NCBI RefSeq assembly: GCF_025971955.1
Contig: NZ_JAPDMX010000002.1
Location: forward strand, 186,001 to 250,000
Origin: Shewanella subflava
GTDB lineage: Bacteria; Pseudomonadota; Gammaproteobacteria; Enterobacterales; Shewanellaceae
Length of the DNA stretch: 64,000 nt
Reading direction: 5' to 3'
Of this stretch, positions 46,168 through 57,422 are shown piece by piece. Both the position numbers and the translations under genes were made by a program. Below the pieces are notes generated by a model, which saw nothing but the letters and a program-made list of their open reading frames with translations, was not told the origin of the DNA and did not search any database. Every line of letters starts with the position of its first letter. Position 1 is the stretch's first letter.

Positions 46168-48294
46168 CTAGTTCGAATGAAAGCTGTTGCCTTCTGTTGC
46201 CATGCTTTTAAGCATTTCACAAGGCGTAAAACGGTCACCATATAATTTTTGATAACGCGTTAATGTATCGACTAAGTTTTTAGCACCTAGGCTATCGATG
46301 TATCTGAACGGGCCACCAAGGAATGGAGGAAAGCCAATACCAAAAATAGCACCAATATCACCATCTCTAGGATTAGCAATAATCCCCTCTTCTAAACAAC
46401 GCACCGCTTCATTCAGCATTTGAATAGTACAACGCTCAGCAATCTCTTTTGCTTCTTTATCTGAAGCAGCTTTGATCCCTAACACGCCATATACGGATTC
46501 ATCAACCAACTTAGCTTTTTTGGCTTTCGGGCCATATTGATAAAAACCTTTACCGTTTTTACGACCTTTACGATCATCGGCAAGTAATTTATCAAAAGCT
46601 GCTGGAGCAGAAAAACGATCGCCAAGTTCTTTTTCTAAAATGGGTGAAATTTTTGCTCCAACATCGATACCCACTTCATCAAGTAAAGTCATCGGTCCAA
46701 CGGGGAAACCAAACTTGACTAAGGCATTATCAAGGTGCTCAACACGCTGCCCTTCAAGCAGTAGTTGCGCCGCTTCATTCATATACAAAGCAAGAATACG
46801 ATTAACATAAAATCCTGCGCCATCTTGAACAACAATCGGTGTTTTACCCTGCTTACGCGCAAAAGCTACCGTAGTTGCAATCGTTTCTGCCGAGGTGGTT
46901 TTATGGGCAATCACTTCAACTAACGGCATTTTTTCTACTGGGGAGAAATAGTGCAAACCAATGACATTTTCAGGACGCGCTGCAGCTTGTGCAATTTGGC
47001 CAATCGGCAATGAAGAGGTATTAGATGCAAAGATAGTGTGTTCACCGCATTCACGCTCAACATCTTTCACCATTTGGTGCTTCAAAGCTAAATCTTCAAA
47101 TACTGCCTCTACGACGATATCAGCATCTTTAATGCCCTTATAATCGGTAGTGGTGGTCATCAAAGACATAATATTGTCACGAACCGCCGGAGTCATGTGA
47201 CGGCGTTTCACACCTTTATCTAATAGTTTATAAGCATAAGCTAGCGCATTACTCAACCCTTGCTCTGATATGTCTTTAACTCGAACCGGAATTTTAGCTT
47301 TCGTTGTCGTTACCGAAGCGATACCGCCCCCCATTAAACCACCGCCTAACACCATGGCTTTTTTCACTTTACGAGGCTCAGCACCTACTGCACCGGTTTC
47401 TTTTTTCATTTCGGTCGTAGCAAAGAAAATACTACGCAAAGCGGCAGATTCTTTAGACATGACAAGGTTGCCAAAATGAGTCGCTTCAACCTCTAAACCT
47501 TTGGCCATACCTTTATTTAAGCCCTGGCGAACACAGTCAATAATTTTAGCTGGGGCAGGATAATTGCCCGCCGTTTTCTTTTCGACTTGTTTACGCGCCT
47601 GATCAAACATGATGTCACGGGTAAATGAGGTTGACTCTAGAAATTGATTCAACTTTGACTGTTTAACCGGCTTGGCTGCACTTTTCCCTTTTTTAGCCAG
47701 CTCAATTGCGGTAGTAAGCAAAATTGAATTAGGAACAACATCATTCACTAAGCCCATTTTTAATGCTTGTTTGGGACGCACTTGCTTACCGGTTAACATT
47801 AAATCTAGGGCCGTTGCGACTCCCACTAAGCGTGGTAAGCGCTGGGTTCCACCGCCACCGGGTAACAAACCTAATTGCACCTCCGGTACACCGAGTACCG
47901 TTTTGTTATCATCGCTGCATACCCGTAAATGACACGCTAAAGCAAACTCTAACCCGCCCCCTAAGCAAGCACCATTTATCGCGGCAACCACAGGAATATT
48001 CATGTTTTCAAGCGCGTTAAATACCACATGACCTTGTTGTGATAACTCTTTAGCATGTTGTTCGCTGGTACAAGCCGCTAACATACTGATATCAGCACCT
48101 GCAACAAATGAGTCTTTTTTACCTGAAACAACCACTAAACCTTTAATGCTAGAGTCGCTTTTTACTTCAGCGATGATTTGCGATACTTCAGGGCCAAATT
48201 CAGGCTTTAAGGTGTTCATGGTTTCACCAGGAACATCCATAGTTAGGATAGCAATACCGTCTTCGCGGCGTTGTAAGTTAAAAGTCTTTTCCAT
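46168..48294 (-). CDS. fadJ: Fatty-acid oxidation complex alpha subunit FadJ
   Basis: About 708 residues with an N-terminal enoyl-CoA hydratase ([32 protein letters not shown]) and a C-terminal 3-hydroxyacyl-CoA dehydrogenase with NAD motif [12 protein letters not shown] and the [15 protein letters not shown] segment. The frame is open to 48348, but the ATG at 48294 gives [11 protein letters not shown] and lies 5 bp after fadI. The FadI pairing marks it as FadJ rather than FadB. Confidence 0.95.
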   Translation of the reverse strand: MEKTFNLQRREDGIAILTMDVPGETMNTLKPEFGPEVSQIIAEVKSDSSIKGLVVVSGKKDSFVAGADISMLAACTSEQHAKELSQQGHVVFNALENMNIPVVAAINGACLGGGLEFALACHLRVCSDDNKTVLGVPEVQLGLLPGGGGTQRLPRLVGVATALDLMLTGKQVRPKQALKMGLVNDVVPNSILLTTAIELAKKGKSAAKPVKQSKLNQFLESTSFTRDIMFDQARKQVEKKTAGNYPAPAKIIDCVRQGLNKGMAKGLEVEATHFGNLVMSKESAALRSIFFATTEMKKETGAVGAEPRKVKKAMVLGGGLMGGGIASVTTTKAKIPVRVKDISEQGLSNALAYAYKLLDKGVKRRHMTPAVRDNIMSLMTTTTDYKGIKDADIVVEAVFEDLALKHQMVKDVERECGEHTIFASNTSSLPIGQIAQAAARPENVIGLHYFSPVEKMPLVEVIAHKTTSAETIATTVAFARKQGKTPIVVQDGAGFYVNRILALYMNEAAQLLLEGQRVEHLDNALVKFGFPVGPMTLLDEVGIDVGAKISPILEKELGDRFSAPAAFDKLLADDRKGRKNGKGFYQYGPKAKKAKLVDESVYGVLGIKAASDKEAKEIAERCTIQMLNEAVRCLEEGIIANPRDGDIGAIFGIGFPPFLGGPFRYIDSLGAKNLVDTLTRYQKLYGDRFTPCEMLKSMATEGNSFHSN

Positions 48295-48299
48295 TGTTA

Positions 48300-49610
48300 T
48301 TACTCCACTTCCACGATCATTGCTGCACCTAAACCACCTGCGGCACAAGCTGTTGCTAAACCAGTACCACCGCCACGACGTTTAAGCTCTTGACAAACTT
48401 GAGTAATTAAACGCGTACCTGTAGCAGCAAAAGGATGACCATAGGCTAATGACCCACCTAAAACGTTAAACTTACTCATGTCGATTTCACCAATTGCACG
48501 ATTTCGGCCTAGCTTTTCTTCAGCAAATTTTTTCGAACCAAACATCTGCATGTTAGCTAAGGTTTGTGCTGCAAATGCTTCATGCATTTCAACTAAAGTA
48601 AGATCTTCTAATTCCATACCTGCGCGCTTCAATGCTAATGGTGTCGCATAAGATGGTCCCATAAGCATGTCTTGCCATACGTCAATGGCAGTAAAGGCGT
48701 AACTCTTAATGTAACCAATAGGCTGATAACCTAATGCTTTCGCACGACCTTCACTCATTAAAATGATGGCAGATGCGCCATCGGTTAACGGTGTACTGTT
48801 TGCTGCCGTTACCGAGCCATGCTTGCGATCAAACGCTGGACGCAGTTTTGCATAAGATTCAAGCACTGAATTCTCACGAATGTTGTTATCACGGTCGATA
48901 AACTGTTTATAGGGCGGAATGTGTGCCGCCATCACTTCTTGCTGTAACACCCCTGAATTCCAGGTTTGGGTCGCAAGCGTATGTGAACGATGCGCTAATG
49001 CATCCTGATCGGCACGGCTAATACCGTAGGTTTTAGCCATTTGCTCTGCGGTTTGTCCCATTGACAAACCTGTTGAATACTCAGCAACCGCAGGGGGAAC
49101 GGGCATGAGATCTTTTAAACCTAAACGACGCATAATCGCAAATTTTTGCTGGAATGTTCGTGCTTTATTTAAATCAACTAATGCATGTGCTAGCTTTTTA
49201 GATACGCCAATAGGTAACACTGATGAAGAGTCAGCACCACCAGCAATACCAATTTCAACATTGCCTGTCATGATTGATTCAGCAACGTTAACCGCCGATT
49301 GAAAAGATGTCGCACAAGCGCGCGTCACACTGTAGGCATCGGTAGAGACATCCATCCCCGTCCCTAAGACAATTTCACGGGCAATGTTTGGTGCAGCGGG
49401 CATCTGAACAACCTGGCCATAGACTAATTGTTCGATGGTTTTAGGGTCTAATTCTGAGCGAGACAACAACTCATTCACCACCATTTTGCCCATATCTAGC
49501 GCTGATACGCCATGGAATGCTGTAGCCTGCTTTGCAAAAGGCGTTCTTAAACCTGCGACGATAGCTATACGCTCACCGCGGGCATTTGTTACTTGTTGTC
49601 TATCACTCAT
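48300..49610 (-). CDS. fadI: Acetyl-CoA acyltransferase (thiolase) FadI
   Basis: 436 residues. Thiolase with nucleophilic Cys99 ([12 protein letters not shown]), the [10 protein letters not shown] motif and the C-terminal Cys in [16 protein letters not shown]. It cleaves 3-ketoacyl-CoA with CoA as partner of FadJ. FadR-like and PsrA-like sites lie upstream. Confidence 0.96.
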   Translation of the reverse strand: MSDRQQVTNARGERIAIVAGLRTPFAKQATAFHGVSALDMGKMVVNELLSRSELDPKTIEQLVYGQVVQMPAAPNIAREIVLGTGMDVSTDAYSVTRACATSFQSAVNVAESIMTGNVEIGIAGGADSSSVLPIGVSKKLAHALVDLNKARTFQQKFAIMRRLGLKDLMPVPPAVAEYSTGLSMGQTAEQMAKTYGISRADQDALAHRSHTLATQTWNSGVLQQEVMAAHIPPYKQFIDRDNNIRENSVLESYAKLRPAFDRKHGSVTAANSTPLTDGASAIILMSEGRAKALGYQPIGYIKSYAFTAIDVWQDMLMGPSYATPLALKRAGMELEDLTLVEMHEAFAAQTLANMQMFGSKKFAEEKLGRNRAIGEIDMSKFNVLGGSLAYGHPFAATGTRLITQVCQELKRRGGGTGLATACAAGGLGAAMIVEVE

Positions 49611-49682
49611 TTTTCACCCTCTTCTTATCGTTAACCTGGCGATACAAGCTCAAGTTGTAAATATCCGTTTCTGCCTAAACAG

Positions 49683-49693
49683 TGGTCAGACCA
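49683..49693. promoter_or_regulatory. FadR-like operator upstream of fadI
   Basis: TGGTCAGACCA is a perfect palindrome matching the FadR core TGGTCNGACCA. It lies about 73 bp before the fadI start, suiting repression in the absence of long-chain acyl-CoA. Confidence 0.65.
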
Positions 49694-49732
49694 TCAAAAT
49701 GTGATCTGATTCTAACTTTTTATTTGCAGGTT

Positions 49733-49748
49733 TTAAACACCTGTTTAG
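49733..49748. promoter_or_regulatory. PsrA-like operator upstream of fadI
   Basis: TTAAACACCTGTTTAG is an inverted repeat resembling the PsrA consensus (AAAC-N4-GTTT). PsrA co-regulates beta-oxidation genes in this group of bacteria. The match is short. Confidence 0.4.
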
Positions 49749-50141
49749 ATATATCTTTAAATGTGCCCATCCAGTGCTTAAGCCACTGAGTAAAAGTAAC
49801 TATCAAACAGGCAGTTTAAGCGCATTTTCTAAAATGATTAAATAATGAACATGCAAATACGATTGAAAAAAGAGATAACCGTAAATGAATCCAAAGTTGT
49901 TAATTCATCTGATTATGCCCCTTACGACAAGCTTATAAATAAATCCATAACGGCCAATAATGTCTGTGTGATGTGAAAAAACTGCACAAATAAGCTCATA
50001 AACTAGCATGGCCGAATCTACTAACGTATCTATAAAAAAGTTAATAGTTTCATTGAGGGTTAAAATCTGTTAATCCTACTAGCCAAATCCATAGAGAATT
50101 CATAACATAAGCATCATTGTGTTTATGTTATTAGCAAATTA

Positions 50142-51110
50142 TTGAGTAACTGTATGCCTTTAAGCCGATTTCATTCTTTAAGAACTTATCTCGACAGCGT
50201 CATTTTAGGCCAACCCGTATTGACTGAAAATCTATTAATTGCATTGGTCGCTGATGGTCACTTACTCGTTGAAGGACCACCAGGTTTAGCAAAAACCCGG
50301 GCAGTAAAAGCCTTATGCGATGGCGTTGAAGGTGAGTTTCATCGCATTCAATTTACCCCTGACTTACTGCCAGCTGATTTAACCGGCACCGATATTTATC
50401 GCCAGCAAACAGGAACGTTTGAATTTGAAGCAGGGCCAATATTCCATAATTTAATTCTTGCGGATGAGATTAACCGGGCTCCGGCTAAAGTGCAGTCAGC
50501 ATTATTAGAAGCCATGGCAGAAGGACAGGTCACAGTAGGTAAAACCAGTTACCCGCTGCCGAAACTGTTTTTAGTTATGGCCACACAAAACCCATTAGAA
50601 AACGAAGGAACGTACCCGTTACCTGAGGCACAATTAGACCGTTTCTTAATGCACCTGAATCTTGATTATCCAAGTGCTGAAACAGAATGCCTTATTTTAC
50701 GCCAGTCACGCAAGGAAGCGATTAGCCATCAACTGCCCAGTATTGAACCTGTTGCGCAATCAGATGTGTTTGCTGCACGCGATGAAGCATTAGAAATTTA
50801 TCTTGCAGAGCCGCTTGAGCAATATATCGTTGAAATCGTGATGGCTACGCGTCAACCCGAGCGTTACAGTCCAGAATTAGCCAAATGGTTAGAATATGGC
50901 GTCAGCCCACGCGCCACTATTTCGTTGGAACGATGCGCCCGTGCAAGAGCTTGGCTACAAGGTCGTGATTTTGTGTCTCCAGAAGATATTCAAGCTGTTG
51001 CACCAAATGTGCTGCGTCATCGCTTGTTACTTAGCTATCAGGCACAGGCTGAAGGCGTGACTGCTGATCGGGTTATTAACAGTATTTTGTCTCAAGTCGC
51101 AGTACCTTAA
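50142..51110 (+). CDS. MoxR-family AAA+ ATPase
   Basis: 322 residues. Walker A is GPPGLAKTRA and Walker B is LILADEINRAPAKVQSALLEAM, followed by ATQNPLENEGTYPLPEAQLDRF. MoxR ATPases act as chaperones with the von Willebrand-domain proteins encoded after them. The TTG at 50142 or the ATG at 50154 could be the start. First gene of a six-gene operon with very tight spacing. Confidence 0.93.
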   Translation: MSNCMPLSRFHSLRTYLDSVILGQPVLTENLLIALVADGHLLVEGPPGLAKTRAVKALCDGVEGEFHRIQFTPDLLPADLTGTDIYRQQTGTFEFEAGPIFHNLILADEINRAPAKVQSALLEAMAEGQVTVGKTSYPLPKLFLVMATQNPLENEGTYPLPEAQLDRFLMHLNLDYPSAETECLILRQSRKEAISHQLPSIEPVAQSDVFAARDEALEIYLAEPLEQYIVEIVMATRQPERYSPELAKWLEYGVSPRATISLERCARARAWLQGRDFVSPEDIQAVAPNVLRHRLLLSYQAQAEGVTADRVINSILSQVAVP

Positions 51111-51113
51111 CCC

Positions 51114-52049
51114 ATGAGCTTAGCAGCATTATCACTGCCATTATTTAGCGATGGCATGAACTTGAATGAGCAGGAGTTAATTGCCTGCCAAAGCTTGTCT
51201 CATGTTATTGCCGATAGAAAAACGCGAGCAAAGGCATCGATGTCCGGTCACAGGGCGAGCTTAGTTAAAGGCCGAGGTATGGAGTTTGCTGAAGTACGTC
51301 ATTATCAAAATGGTGATGATGTGCGTTCTATTGATTGGCGAGTAACAGCAAGAACAGGTGTTGCCCACACCAAATTGTTTATCGAAGAACGTGAACGCCC
51401 TATTCTGCTATTAGTGGATTTAAGCCATAGTTTGTATTTTGGCTCGCAACTATTATTACAAGCAGTGCAAGCGGCACATGTTTGTGCGACTCTTGCTTGG
51501 AGCGCCGTGCAACATGGCGATAAAATCGGGGCATTAATTGCTAGTGAAACTAATCACTTAGAATTAAAACCCCGCAGTCGTAGACAAGGTATGTTGCAAT
51601 TATCTTCAGGGCTGATTGATGTTCATCAAAAACAACTGAATCAATTTGATAATCTCCCTCAAGATCCAGACCATATTTTCAAAGCCTGCCAGCGACTTCA
51701 ACGTATTGCCAAACCTGGTTCATTGGTATGGATCATTACCGATGGCCATCATTTCAATCCGCGCTGTTTAGCGCCCTTAACCCAACTTAAACGTCATTGC
51801 GATATTGGCGCTTTTGTGATCACAGATCCACTGAAACAAGGCACCTTAGCTTTGCCTAAGCAATTTACTTTTCCGGTAAGAGATGGCAAACAACAGCTGA
51901 CATTAACCCGTGAGAGTTATCAAAAATGGCTGGATGAGCAACAAGCGTCGCAAAATGAATTTACCCGATTAATGAAGCAACTTAATGTACAGCCCAAATT
52001 TATTGATGCGGGTAAGCCTCTGTGTGATCAATTGGAATTATTACGCTAA
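51114..52049 (+). CDS. DUF58 protein
   Basis: 311 residues with the DUF58 core GRGMEFAEVRHYQNGDDVRSIDWRVTAR and a von Willebrand-like strand PILLLVDLSHSLYFGS. It always accompanies MoxR. It starts 3 bp after the moxR stop. Confidence 0.9.
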   Translation: MSLAALSLPLFSDGMNLNEQELIACQSLSHVIADRKTRAKASMSGHRASLVKGRGMEFAEVRHYQNGDDVRSIDWRVTARTGVAHTKLFIEERERPILLLVDLSHSLYFGSQLLLQAVQAAHVCATLAWSAVQHGDKIGALIASETNHLELKPRSRRQGMLQLSSGLIDVHQKQLNQFDNLPQDPDHIFKACQRLQRIAKPGSLVWIITDGHHFNPRCLAPLTQLKRHCDIGAFVITDPLKQGTLALPKQFTFPVRDGKQQLTLTRESYQKWLDEQQASQNEFTRLMKQLNVQPKFIDAGKPLCDQLELLR

Positions 52050-52631
52050 ATGTTACCTCTTTTATTTAACTCATTGATGGCATCTGCAACCTCAAGTGTG
52101 CCGCTCCCAGAAGTTAATCAGGCTGCCTCGCCTTTAGCTCAAATGCATGACATTGCATTACCAGAAACTGTGTCATCATTACCAATCGCGCCGGGCTACT
52201 GGATGGTATTGCTACTGATTGTGGCAATACTCAGCTGGATATTGAAAAAAGGACTTAAAAAGTACCGCTATCATGCACCGCGCAGAATGGCATTAGCCAT
52301 GCTTAACGCCATGGACAGCAATGCCAATACATTTGCATCAGAAGTGAATAGTTTATTAAAACGCACTGCAATGACATATTTACCAAGGCAATCATTAGCG
52401 CATTTAAATGGCCAACCGTGGTTTGATTGGTTAGATAAAAGACTGCCTACTCATCATCAGGGGATGATAGGCCCATTACTTTTTAAACGCCATCAACAAA
52501 ATGGCCTTACCCGCGAAGATAATCAACAGTTGCTTACATTGGCAGTGCTCTGGCTGGCAAACTCATCCCCTTTTGAGCAAGTGCCTATTTCCACAACAGA
52601 CAAACAAACGATGCCGGAGGTGCAATGTTAA
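52050..52631 (+). CDS. DUF4381 membrane protein
   Basis: 193 residues. A periplasm-facing N-terminus, one helix (about 50-68) and a cytoplasmic domain with the RRMALAML motif characterise DUF4381, the usual third gene of these operons. It starts immediately after the DUF58 stop. Confidence 0.85.
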   Translation: MLPLLFNSLMASATSSVPLPEVNQAASPLAQMHDIALPETVSSLPIAPGYWMVLLLIVAILSWILKKGLKKYRYHAPRRMALAMLNAMDSNANTFASEVNSLLKRTAMTYLPRQSLAHLNGQPWFDWLDKRLPTHHQGMIGPLLFKRHQQNGLTREDNQQLLTLAVLWLANSSPFEQVPISTTDKQTMPEVQC

Positions 52632-53629
52632 GTTTCACTTGGCCTTTAGTATTGTTATTACTGCCGTTACCGCTCTTTTTTAGACAAGCTAAAAATGTCG
52701 CTCAGGGGGGGCATCTGCAGCTTCCTGGTGTCAGCCATGCCATCAAAAATCAAAGCAGACAAAACGTCAAGCACTCCCGTAAATTATATTGGCTGATGTG
52801 GCTGTTGTTATTATTAGCCGTAGCTAGGCCGCAATGGCTTGGCGAACCTATTGAACTCCCCTCTAAAGGGCGTGACTTAATGATGGCGGTAGACTTATCC
52901 GGCAGTATGCAAATTGAAGACATGGTGATTGAAGGCAGAACCGTTGATAGATTTACACTCATTCAACATGTCTTAGCTGATTTTATTGAACGGCGAAATG
53001 GCGATCGACTCGGATTAATTTTATTTGCCGACCATGCCTATTTACAAGCGCCGTTAACCCAAGATAGACGGTCTGTGGCCAAGTTTTTAACCGATGCGCA
53101 AATCGGCTTAGTCGGTAAACAAACAGCTATAGGTGAAGCCATTGCACTAGCAGTAAAGCGCTTTGATATGGTTGAAGAAAGTAACCGAGTGTTAGTGTTA
53201 CTTACTGATGGCTCTAATAATGCTGGCAGTATAGAACCCGAAACCGCCGCAGAAATTGCTGCAAAGCGCAATATTACGATTTACACCGTGGGCGTAGGAG
53301 CCGAGCTACTCGAACGTCGTACCATTTTTGGTAAAGAGCGCATTAATCCATCGATGGATTTAGATGAAACACAATTACAAAAATTAGCTGATATGACCAA
53401 TGGTCAATATTTTCGCGCTCGCAGCAGTGAAGACCTTGAGCGGATTTATCAGACCATAGATCAATTAGAACCTGTAACCCGCGACCAATTAAGCTATCGT
53501 CCTAAAAAAGAATTGTTTTATTGGCCTTTATTGATGTCTTTACTATTGAGCATGCTAATCAGTTGTCGACAACATTTTCAAGCTGGAATGGTGTTACCTT
53601 CATTCAAACGTGGAGTTAAAACACAATGA
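52625..53629 (+). CDS. BatA-like von Willebrand factor A protein
   Basis: 334 residues with membrane helices near the N-terminus and at the C-terminus. The VWA domain between them has the metal-binding motif VDLSGSM (DxSxS) and LLTDGSNNAG. It overlaps the preceding gene by 7 bp and the next by 4 bp. Confidence 0.92.
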   Translation: MLSFTWPLVLLLLPLPLFFRQAKNVAQGGHLQLPGVSHAIKNQSRQNVKHSRKLYWLMWLLLLLAVARPQWLGEPIELPSKGRDLMMAVDLSGSMQIEDMVIEGRTVDRFTLIQHVLADFIERRNGDRLGLILFADHAYLQAPLTQDRRSVAKFLTDAQIGLVGKQTAIGEAIALAVKRFDMVEESNRVLVLLTDGSNNAGSIEPETAAEIAAKRNITIYTVGVGAELLERRTIFGKERINPSMDLDETQLQKLADMTNGQYFRARSSEDLERIYQTIDQLEPVTRDQLSYRPKKELFYWPLLMSLLLSMLISCRQHFQAGMVLPSFKRGVKTQ

Positions 53630-55692
53630 TCCATTTTATCCGCCCAGAATGGTTATTTGGTTTAATACCACTCATTTTATTAAGTGCCTTGTTTTGGCGT
53701 CGCCATCAACAACAATCGGCCTGGAAACAATATATCGCGCCACATCTGAGCCCAATGTTGATAAGTGACAGTGTAGAGCAAGGTCGTAAGCCTCAATGGA
53801 TACTCGCCTTTTGCTGGATCATTGCAGTATTGGCATTATCAGGCCCTGCGATAACCAAGCAAAACCTACCGGTTTTTGCCACTGAGCAAGGACGAGTGTT
53901 AGTGATGGACATGTCTTACTCCATGTACGCCACCGACCTAAGCCCCAACCGTTTATCACATGCGCGCTTTCGCGCCACCGACTTATTAGCTGAAATTAAA
54001 GAAGGTGAAACAGGTCTTATCGCATACGCAGGTGACGCCTTCACTATCAGCCCACTCACCCGAGATAACGCCACATTATTAAACCTACTGCCGACATTAA
54101 GTCCAGACATTATGCCGTCAAGAGGTTCTAACTTAGCTGCGGCAATCACCCTTGCTGAACAGTTATTAGCCCAAGGGGGACACATCACTGGCGACATTAT
54201 TTTAATGACAGATGGTGTGTCAGATGATCAATTCAATCAAGTATTTGGCCAACTCAAAAACAGCCGCTATCGCTTATCCATTTTAGCGTTTGGGAGCCAA
54301 AACGGTGCCCCAATTCAGTTAGCCGACGGTCAATTGATGCGCGATAGCAGCAATGAAGTGGTTGTCGCCAAAACAGATATTCATTTATTGCAAAAGCTTG
54401 CCAAACGTGGAGCGGGAATAGTGATCCCCACTCAGGCAGATGGCAGCGATGTAAAGCAATTAACCCAGTGGCTAGCAGAAGACGGTCAAGCCAAAGCCAC
54501 CGAACTTGAGGGGGAGTCATGGCAAGATTTGGGGCCTTACATCGCCTTGCTACTGATTTTACCTATGCTATTTAGTTTTAAATATGGGGTATTACCCAAC
54601 ATTGTGCTGCCTACTGCATGGTTACCTTTGGCCGGCTTGATAGGGCTACTCACCCTGGGCAGTACTTACAGCCCTCGTGTTGACGCAAGCGTGTGGGACG
54701 ATTTGTGGTTGACCAAAGATCAACAGGCTCAGCAAGCTTTTGAGCAAGGTGATTACCAACAGGCCGCTAAAAAATTTAGTGCTTCAAACTGGCAAGCATC
54801 TGCCCATTATAAAGCCAAAGATTATCAAAAAGCCCTCGAAGGGTTTGAACAAGATAACTCTGCACAAGGATTATACAATCAAGCGAATAGTCTGATGCAA
54901 CTTTCTAATTTACCTGAAGCGATCAAGCGATATCAAAATGCCTTATCGTTACAACCTGACTTTACTGAAGCGCAAGAAAACCTTGCTCTAGCGGAAGAGT
55001 TACTCAAGCAACAGTCGCAAAATGATCAACAAAATGGTCAACAAGGCGAGCCGCAAAGTAATGAGCAAAACAGTGAAGAGCAACAAGGTCAGCAACAGGA
55101 TCAGCAACAATCAGGTTCAAATACAGATCCCAATGGTCAGCAAGGCAAGGATGAGCAACCACAAAACCAGCCACAGAATGCACAATCACCTGATAACGCT
55201 GATCAAAGTCAAGATCCTAAAACAGATGAACAAGAGCAAGGTACTGAGGCCAATAACCAATCCACAAATGATCAACGATCATCGAAAAATGAATCGGATG
55301 AGCAATCTAAGCAACAATCAGATGACGAGCAATCTGAAGCCTCTGCTTCAAATGAGTCAACAGGTTTAGATGAACAATCTCCAGAAAATGAAGCCAGCAT
55401 GCAAGCGAATACAGAATCGCAACAGCAAGCGGATACCGAAGGCGAAAAGCAGCAAAATGAAGTATCGCAAGCTGTTGAAGCATCCGATGACAGCAGTGAC
55501 AAAGACGCTAAGCCAATTGAGCAGGCAATCAGTCCGACTACATTAGGTCAGGAGCCATTACCAGAAAATATGGAACGCGCATTACGTGCAATAAGTGAAG
55601 ATCCACAAGTATTAATACGCAATAAAATGCAGTTGGAATATCAAAAACGCCGTCAACAAAATCAACAGGTAAAGGAAACAGAGCAGTGGTAA
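53626..55692 (+). CDS. BatB/BatC fusion: VWA plus TPR with long low-complexity tail
   Basis: 688 residues. Two N-terminal helices, a VWA domain (DMSYSM metal motif, MTDGVSDDQ) and a further helix pair (about 305-350) are followed by TPR units (about 370-460). The last ~200 residues are a repetitive tail rich in Gln, Asn, Ser, Glu and Asp. In other bacteria BatB and BatC are separate genes, so this is a natural fusion. The tail is probably periplasmic and disordered. Confidence 0.9.
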   Translation: MIHFIRPEWLFGLIPLILLSALFWRRHQQQSAWKQYIAPHLSPMLISDSVEQGRKPQWILAFCWIIAVLALSGPAITKQNLPVFATEQGRVLVMDMSYSMYATDLSPNRLSHARFRATDLLAEIKEGETGLIAYAGDAFTISPLTRDNATLLNLLPTLSPDIMPSRGSNLAAAITLAEQLLAQGGHITGDIILMTDGVSDDQFNQVFGQLKNSRYRLSILAFGSQNGAPIQLADGQLMRDSSNEVVVAKTDIHLLQKLAKRGAGIVIPTQADGSDVKQLTQWLAEDGQAKATELEGESWQDLGPYIALLLILPMLFSFKYGVLPNIVLPTAWLPLAGLIGLLTLGSTYSPRVDASVWDDLWLTKDQQAQQAFEQGDYQQAAKKFSASNWQASAHYKAKDYQKALEGFEQDNSAQGLYNQANSLMQLSNLPEAIKRYQNALSLQPDFTEAQENLALAEELLKQQSQNDQQNGQQGEPQSNEQNSEEQQGQQQDQQQSGSNTDPNGQQGKDEQPQNQPQNAQSPDNADQSQDPKTDEQEQGTEANNQSTNDQRSSKNESDEQSKQQSDDEQSEASASNESTGLDEQSPENEASMQANTESQQQADTEGEKQQNEVSQAVEASDDSSDKDAKPIEQAISPTTLGQEPLPENMERALRAISEDPQVLIRNKMQLEYQKRRQQNQQVKETEQW

Positions 55693-57302
55693 TTCGAATT
55701 TTATTAAGCCTGGTGCTGCTTATTATTGCCCCTTCTGTCATGGCACTGAGTCAGGTAGAAGCCAGTATTGAGAAAAACCCCGTTATTGAAGGTGAATACT
55801 TTGTATTGAATGTCACTGCCGATGATGATCTTAATGCCGGTGCATTAGACACATCAGCATTATTAGAAAACTTCATAGTAGGCAGAACCAGTGTGGGTAG
55901 AAGTACCCAAATGATTAATTTCAATACCACTAAAGAAACCCGTTGGCAGGTATTAATCGCTGCAAAATCGTCGGGCAATATTACTATTCCGGCATTTAAC
56001 ATTGAAGGCGTGAGTTCATCTCCCATTGCACTGCAAGTTGCTCCTGCGGGCAGCCAACCTCAACAAATGCAGAATCTCTTCATTGAAGCAAGCACAAACG
56101 TTGACGAAGCTTATGTTGGGCAATTGATTAACTATAAAGTGAAATTATATCTAGCCGTTGAACTGCAACGCGGTGTCCTTAGTGCGCCAGTGGTGAAAGG
56201 CGCACAAATAAAACAAATTGGTGAAGACACCGACAGCACTGAAATTGTTAATGGCCGTCGTTTTAGAGTGATCGAACGTAATTACGGGATCGTTGCGGGG
56301 TTACCGGGTGAGATCATCATCGATGGTGCGACTTTTTCAGGCGATGTGTTGGTTGAATCGCAACGTCGCGGCGGCATGTTTGGCTTTAATGAAAGTATTC
56401 CAATGCAAACCGAAGCCGAGCGTAAAGTGATCCAAATCAATAGTTACCCTCCAAGTTACCAAGGGGAATGGCTAGTCAGTGATTTAGTGTCATTACGTGA
56501 AGTGTGGCCAGATACTCAAACCACTTTTGAAGCGGGCAGTCCGATTACCCGAACCATTAGTTTAATTGCCATGAATGTGGATGAAAATAGTCTGCCAGAA
56601 TTGGCAATGCCTACCACAGAAGGCCTAAGAGTTTATCCTGAAAAGCCACTTCGTCAAACGGGTATTCGTGATGGCCAAGTCATATCACAATACAGTTTAA
56701 CTGCTGCGATTGTGCCAACAAAGCCTGGCACCTACACACTGCCTGAATTAAAAGTACCTTGGTGGAATACTCAGTTAAAGCAACAGGAATATGCCATTTT
56801 ACCCGCAAAAACAATTACGGTTATCGCCGGTCAAATGGCTGATAATGCATTAACGATTACACCACAACAACCCTCGTATCCGTATGCGAGTTTGTGGCCA
56901 TGGTTAACAGGATTGTTTGCGATATTGTGGTTAATCACACTGATATTATGGCGTAAAACTGTCTCACAACAGCGTCTTGTGACGACACAAACCACTCAGC
57001 GCCCTGTTGCAGATGTCGTCAGCCTAGCAACAATTACCGAGGCATGCGATCGTAATCATGTCAGCGATGTCATTAGTGCATTACAAAAATACTTTTCAGC
57101 ATTATTAAACCGTCAAGTCACATTAGCTGAGATCAGCCAGTTATCGGAGCCACTTGGCCAAGCGGTAGCCGATTTACAACAAGGTCGGTATAGCCAACAC
57201 ACCAGTGCGATCAACAAGCAGCAGTTAATGAGTGCGGTAAAGTCGTACCATCCTAGCAATAATACACCTTCCCACTCCGTTATTACCCCGCTTAACCCCT
57301 AG
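55686..57302 (+). CDS. BatD (oxygen-tolerance) family protein
   Basis: 538 residues starting with GTG. A signal peptide (ending VMA) is followed by several beta-sandwich repeats, one C-terminal helix (about 400-420) and a cytoplasmic tail. It matches BatD in layout and position. It overlaps the BatB gene by 7 bp and ends the operon. Confidence 0.9.
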   Translation: MVIRILLSLVLLIIAPSVMALSQVEASIEKNPVIEGEYFVLNVTADDDLNAGALDTSALLENFIVGRTSVGRSTQMINFNTTKETRWQVLIAAKSSGNITIPAFNIEGVSSSPIALQVAPAGSQPQQMQNLFIEASTNVDEAYVGQLINYKVKLYLAVELQRGVLSAPVVKGAQIKQIGEDTDSTEIVNGRRFRVIERNYGIVAGLPGEIIIDGATFSGDVLVESQRRGGMFGFNESIPMQTEAERKVIQINSYPPSYQGEWLVSDLVSLREVWPDTQTTFEAGSPITRTISLIAMNVDENSLPELAMPTTEGLRVYPEKPLRQTGIRDGQVISQYSLTAAIVPTKPGTYTLPELKVPWWNTQLKQQEYAILPAKTITVIAGQMADNALTITPQQPSYPYASLWPWLTGLFAILWLITLILWRKTVSQQRLVTTQTTQRPVADVVSLATITEACDRNHVSDVISALQKYFSALLNRQVTLAEISQLSEPLGQAVADLQQGRYSQHTSAINKQQLMSAVKSYHPSNNTPSHSVITPLNP

Positions 57303-57312
57303 CCTATTAGTT

Positions 57313-57351
57313 GTCCTCCCGAGAGTGAATCACTCAAACGCTCGGGAGGAC
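57313..57351. terminator. Strong hairpin between batD and the sigma-factor gene
   Basis: GTCCTCCCGAG pairs with CTCGGGAGGAC (11 bp), and AGTG/CACT can pair inside the loop. No T-run follows. It could be an attenuator, an mRNA-end structure or an operator for the next gene. Confidence 0.55.
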
Positions 57352-57422
57352 ACCACAATTTGTGATTGCGGTATTCTGTTGAACCAGTAAGCTGTAGCTA
57401 ACAATTCTAAGAAATTTTAAAA

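Larger units (their letters stand above)
49611..50141. other. Divergent regulatory region fadIJ / moxR
   Basis: 530 bp without a gene. It holds the FadR-like (49683-49693) and PsrA-like (49733-49748) sites on the fadI side. Nothing specific was seen on the moxR side. Confidence 0.6.
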
